Below, one piece after another: positions 60,744 to 64,000 of a stretch of DNA of 64,000 nt. The first letter of the stretch is position 1; each line of letters opens with the position of its first letter. The position numbers and the translations under genes were made by a program. The DNA is from Bathynomus jamesi (Eukaryota; Arthropoda; Malacostraca; Isopoda; Cirolanidae), in NCBI GenBank assembly GCA_023014485.1, contig JAJOZX010002714.1:563782-627781 (forward strand), given 5' to 3'. The notes under the pieces were generated by a model that was not told the DNA's origin, did not search any database, and worked only from the letters and a program-made list of their open reading frames with translations.

Positions 60744-62244
60744 TTATTTATTTAAATGTATCTACTACTATCTAGTGAATATGTTAGTTGATGTTACTTA
60801 ACTCGAGCTGTGGTATCGAGTTTTTCCCCTTACGAGCTAATAAGTGAATAAATAATGAAGCTTGGAGATTCTAATATACCGCCTAATAACGTGATTCCTA
60901 TCTGTGCTGTCCTTTAAAAGTTATCAAAGACGAGAATGAATTTAAATTATCTAAATTTTCCCCCTTCCCCACTTGTCTCTCTGAATATTAGTTTAGTGAA
61001 TTATGAATTAGGCGAAAGATTGCGTCTTTGTCCAGTCGAAGCCCGTTATTAGTTTGGTGCAATTATTATGGTTAAATTATGAAGCGGGTTGAAAGGGGGT
61101 TGGGTGGCAGCGTCGATTTGTATTCGGGGTTCTAGAATTCTAATTTTTTAGGGCCCCCGTTAAGGGTTTTAATGCGCGGAGAACTTTTGCTTTATCTTTG
61201 ATGGAGCTCGTACAGAGGGAGGAGGAATTGCTTACAACGACTAAATAGATGGTTTATTAGTTAATCACTAATCCAAAATGGTTAGTTAATTCGTTAGTTA
61301 ATGTACAAATTGTTATTTAAGTTTGTTTATTTTAACGGTAGCACTTATTGAGCAGTTGGATTAATTATAGCCATTTTTATTTTTTTTAAATTAGTTATCC
61401 ACGTATTTGGTTGTAATCGAGTATTTTCTTTTGTTTATGTAATAATTTTTATTTGTTCGTTTGTGACTAATTCGCTTTGTATAAGGCGCATCATAATAAG
61501 TATGCGGGTAAGGGTTTAGTTACACCCGTGCCCTTGGCCCCTCCTTCCCGCATAAAAAAGAAATTTGCCGTTAACATCGCGATTAATTGTCGAAGTACTT
61601 TGAAATATTCGGTCGTTTATAATCCCAAGATGTTGATTCGGAATTTTACTTCCGAATTTTAAGGGTACAAAGGGAAGGAAAGGTACACTGAACCGACATT
61701 GATTTGGGCATTGGCGACCTATATTTTATCGTTTTTAACCTTCATCAGGAACCTTTATTGGGGTCAGAACATTAAAAAAAAAGAGATTATATTATTCGTT
61801 AAAATTTCGTAAATACCAAATACGATGTTTCATTCGTGTGACTGTTTCATTACAGACTCTTTTGTAGCACCATTTTGTAAGATTTTAGGCCCGTGGTCAT
61901 ATAAACCCTCATGGTTCTAACAATGTAAGTAAATTGAAGGTTCTTGACGAGGGTTAAAGTTCTGGGCGTGGACGTGCTGCATGCCGATATCCTGTCGCGC
62001 TGTCTAGGCTCGGTACTGCGACTCTTTCACCGCCTGCGACGTCTCGTCTACAGGCACTAGTGAGGTGCTGCGTCTAGTATTGAAGGAACATGTTCTTTCT
62101 GAATTGTATGTATTTCATATCGGGATATCGCTTGTATTAGGTTAATGCGTGACAACGGTAGACTTCGTAGTTCAAGGTTTCAAATAATAATAATAATAAT
62201 AATATAAAAAATAATAATAATATTTCGCAACTGCAAATATAATA
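60744..62244. other. TE-poor stretch, no gene recognised
   Basis: About 1.5 kb without a recognisable element. An AAT repeat lies at 62187-62224. Confidence 0.45.
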
Positions 62245-62600
62245 CAGGGTGTCCCGTAAGTCTGGACCCATAGGGAAAAATAATAAAATTACAAAATAGT
62301 CCAAAAATTTATTACATAATCTGTTCAAAGTGTCCGCCGTTGTGTCGCACACATAGTTGAAGACGCAATCTCCACTGCGACAGCACTTTCTGAATCACAG
62401 TCGCAGAAATTTCTTGACACGCCTCCACAATGCGTGCTTTAAGGTGGAAAATGTTCTGAAGTTTGACCTCGTACACTTTGGCTTTCAAGTGGCCCCACAA
62501 ATAAAAATCATAATAAATAATAATAAAAAAATAATATTAATAACATAATATAAAAATATATTATAAATCCCTATGGGTCCAGACTTACGGGACACCCTGT
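62245..62600 (-). mobile_element. Mariner-like derivative, 356 bp
   Basis: Ends CAGGGTGTCCCGTAAGTCTG and complement, related to family C and the 53571 element. Only a transposase C-terminal tail remains, followed by AAT-rich filler near 62505-62560. Confidence 0.75.
62312..62500 (-). pseudogene. Mariner-like transposase C-terminal tail
   Basis: 62 residues beginning MWGHLKAKVYEVKLQNIFHL and ending CVRHNGGHFEQIM, the region after the last catalytic residue. The rest is deleted. Confidence 0.72.
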
Positions 62601-62760
62601 AGAATGATATATAAAATTTGTGCAATGAGTTTTGAATCTTGTTTAAAATATTACGCCTCTTAATAAAAATGAAAGTTTAAATTTTTAAAAAGTGTTAATT
62701 TTTAATTCATTATACTTTGTAAGCGCTTAATTTACACCTTTTGCAATATATATATATATA

Positions 62761-63670
62761 CAGGGCGTCCCAAAAAAATGTATACACACTTTAACAACTG
62801 ATAGCTCAATTGATGTTTCTTTCTTTCCAAGTTAAACCCATTAGAATTAATAATGGCAGTCAGACTAAGCTTTGAACAAAGGAAATTCATTCTAAAATGC
62901 TACTGGAAGTGTGAAAACGCAGTTGAAGAGCAAAGACAGTTTAGGAGGGAGTTTCAAACAGATCCACCAACGCGACTTACCATCACTCGAATTAGAGATA
63001 AGTTTGAAGCCGATGGAACTGTTCAGAATGTCCACAAGAAGCGTTCCGGAAGACCACGGACATCGACAAGCCCCACACAGCAAGAAAGAGTACTGGAAAC
63101 GTATCACCAAAGTCCAAGAAAATCTGTGCGGCAGCGAGTCGTGAGGTAGGAATTTCAGAATCGTCTGTCCAACGCATTTGAAGCGCTGTCAATGGAAAAG
63201 TTACATTCCAAGATTAGTCCATGCTATTAATGAAGATGATGATGATGATCCGGACCGAAGAGTGGAGTATTGCGAGTGGTACTTGGCACGATGTGGATGT
63301 GGATTGGACGAAGGGGTTTCGTAGAATACCCTCCGCGTTCACCAGACCTCACACCACTAGACTTTTTTTTATGGGGATACTTAAAAGACAAAGTCTACGC
63401 TATAAAACCTGCAACAGTCGCTGAATTGAGAGCAGCCATTGAACGAGAATGCACACAAATACCAAACGAAATGTTTCGTGATGTTTGCGATTCCATTGCT
63501 TCGCGTTATCAGCAGTGCCTGGACCAGAACGGACGTCAGTTTGAAAACAGGCGTTGACAAAACAATTAAATAATGTCTGTAGATTCTATTACATTTTGAA
63601 AATGAAATGTATTTTAATAAACACTGCCTTTATAAGTATTTAAAGTGTGTATACATTTTTTTGGGACGCC

Positions 63671-63673
<3 letters not shown>
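62761..63673 (+). mobile_element. Internally deleted mariner-like element, family B copy 2
   Basis: Ends CAGGGCGTCCCAAAAAAATG and complement, 0.91 kb. Near-identical inverted counterpart of 26152-27039, with (TA)n on both sides. Confidence 0.83.
62853..63557 (+). pseudogene. Mariner-like transposase remnant, family B copy 2
   Basis: From ATG 62853: [40 protein letters not shown] and [11 protein letters not shown], open for 98 residues. Frame changes follow. The shared deletion junction is near 63290-63310, then YPPRSPDLTPLDFFLWGYLK and the C terminus to 63557. First and second catalytic Asp regions are absent. Confidence 0.75.

Positions 63674-63733
<60 letters not shown>
63674..63733. repeat. 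(TA)n tract
   Basis: About 28 TA units next to the mariner-like element. The remaining 267 bp to the window end hold nothing I recognise. Confidence 0.88.
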
Positions 63734-63739
<6 letters not shown>

Positions 63740-64000
63740 CAAAAAGAATCTTATTGAATTTAGGAATGAAGTTTCTTAGAATTCACTTTTGTTTCCTTTG
63801 GCCAAAATCCAAAGACGATGAGTTGGATTTTTTTTAAGAAATTTTACTCGTAGCTCATTTTCGTTTGTTTGCGGTTAATGAGTTTGTCTTGAAAGGCAGA
63901 GACACGCAGCACCCCATTAGGGGGTTCTCTAGTGCCTTTTCTTTAAATTTTCTTTTTATGTAAGAAATGTAAATTTGCAAACGTGAATTACATTAACTTC

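Overview
This 64 kb window is AT-rich eukaryotic nuclear DNA in which I recognise no host gene. Nearly all identifiable coding sequence is transposon-derived: Tc1/mariner (IS630-type) transposases, hAT fragments, a large Gypsy LTR retrotransposon, several non-LTR (LINE) tails, Penelope-like fragments with a GIY-YIG endonuclease, and a two-copy DNA transposon family I cannot name. Small non-autonomous elements (hAT-type and TA-flanked MITEs, dimeric tRNA SINEs, 5S rRNA-derived SINEs, long foldback palindromes) and (TA)n tracts fill much of the rest. The mix suggests a metazoan, most likely an arthropod. A crustacean or chelicerate is my guess from LINE and mariner flavour, but the sequence does not prove it.

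Layout. 0-2.5 kb: a tRNA SINE, a 215 bp hAT MITE and a 1 kb hAT relic, the last two with 8 bp target duplications (one mismatch and perfect, respectively). 2.6-14.7 kb: a Tc1-like element split at its start codon by a 10.9 kb Gypsy element lying on the minus strand. 14.8-17.5 kb: MITEs, a Tc1 remnant and a LINE tail. 17.5-20.2 kb: unnamed DNA transposon, copy 1. 20.5-28.6 kb: six IS630-type elements in a row, most bounded by (TA)n. 28.8-31.1 kb: palindromes, a LINE tail and a mariner derivative. 31.1-41 kb: TE-poor stretches, a 5'-truncated LINE, two 5S-derived SINEs and a cluster of foldbacks sharing one core. 41-46.2 kb: a DD37E element, unnamed transposon copy 2, and a mariner derivative carrying a nested hAT MITE. 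46.6-50 kb: a composite palindromic mariner/hAT structure. 50.2-53.5 kb: three Penelope-like fragments in alternating orientation. 53.6-57.8 kb: mariner derivatives, a 264 bp tRNA-like tandem array that inverts, and SINEs. 57.8-64 kb: TE-poor sequence, a LINE fragment and two internally deleted mariner derivatives.

The parts do not form a host pathway. The interest lies in element architecture. The Gypsy polyprotein appears to carry an OTU-like protease domain and a second retropepsin-like domain between RNase H and integrase. The unnamed transposon family keeps Asp, C(2)H and Glu motifs in two diverged copies. Several long inverted repeats (Penelope fragments, mariner composite, tRNA-like array) suggest that inverted duplication is common at this locus. 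All family assignments were made by reading translated motifs; no database search was run.
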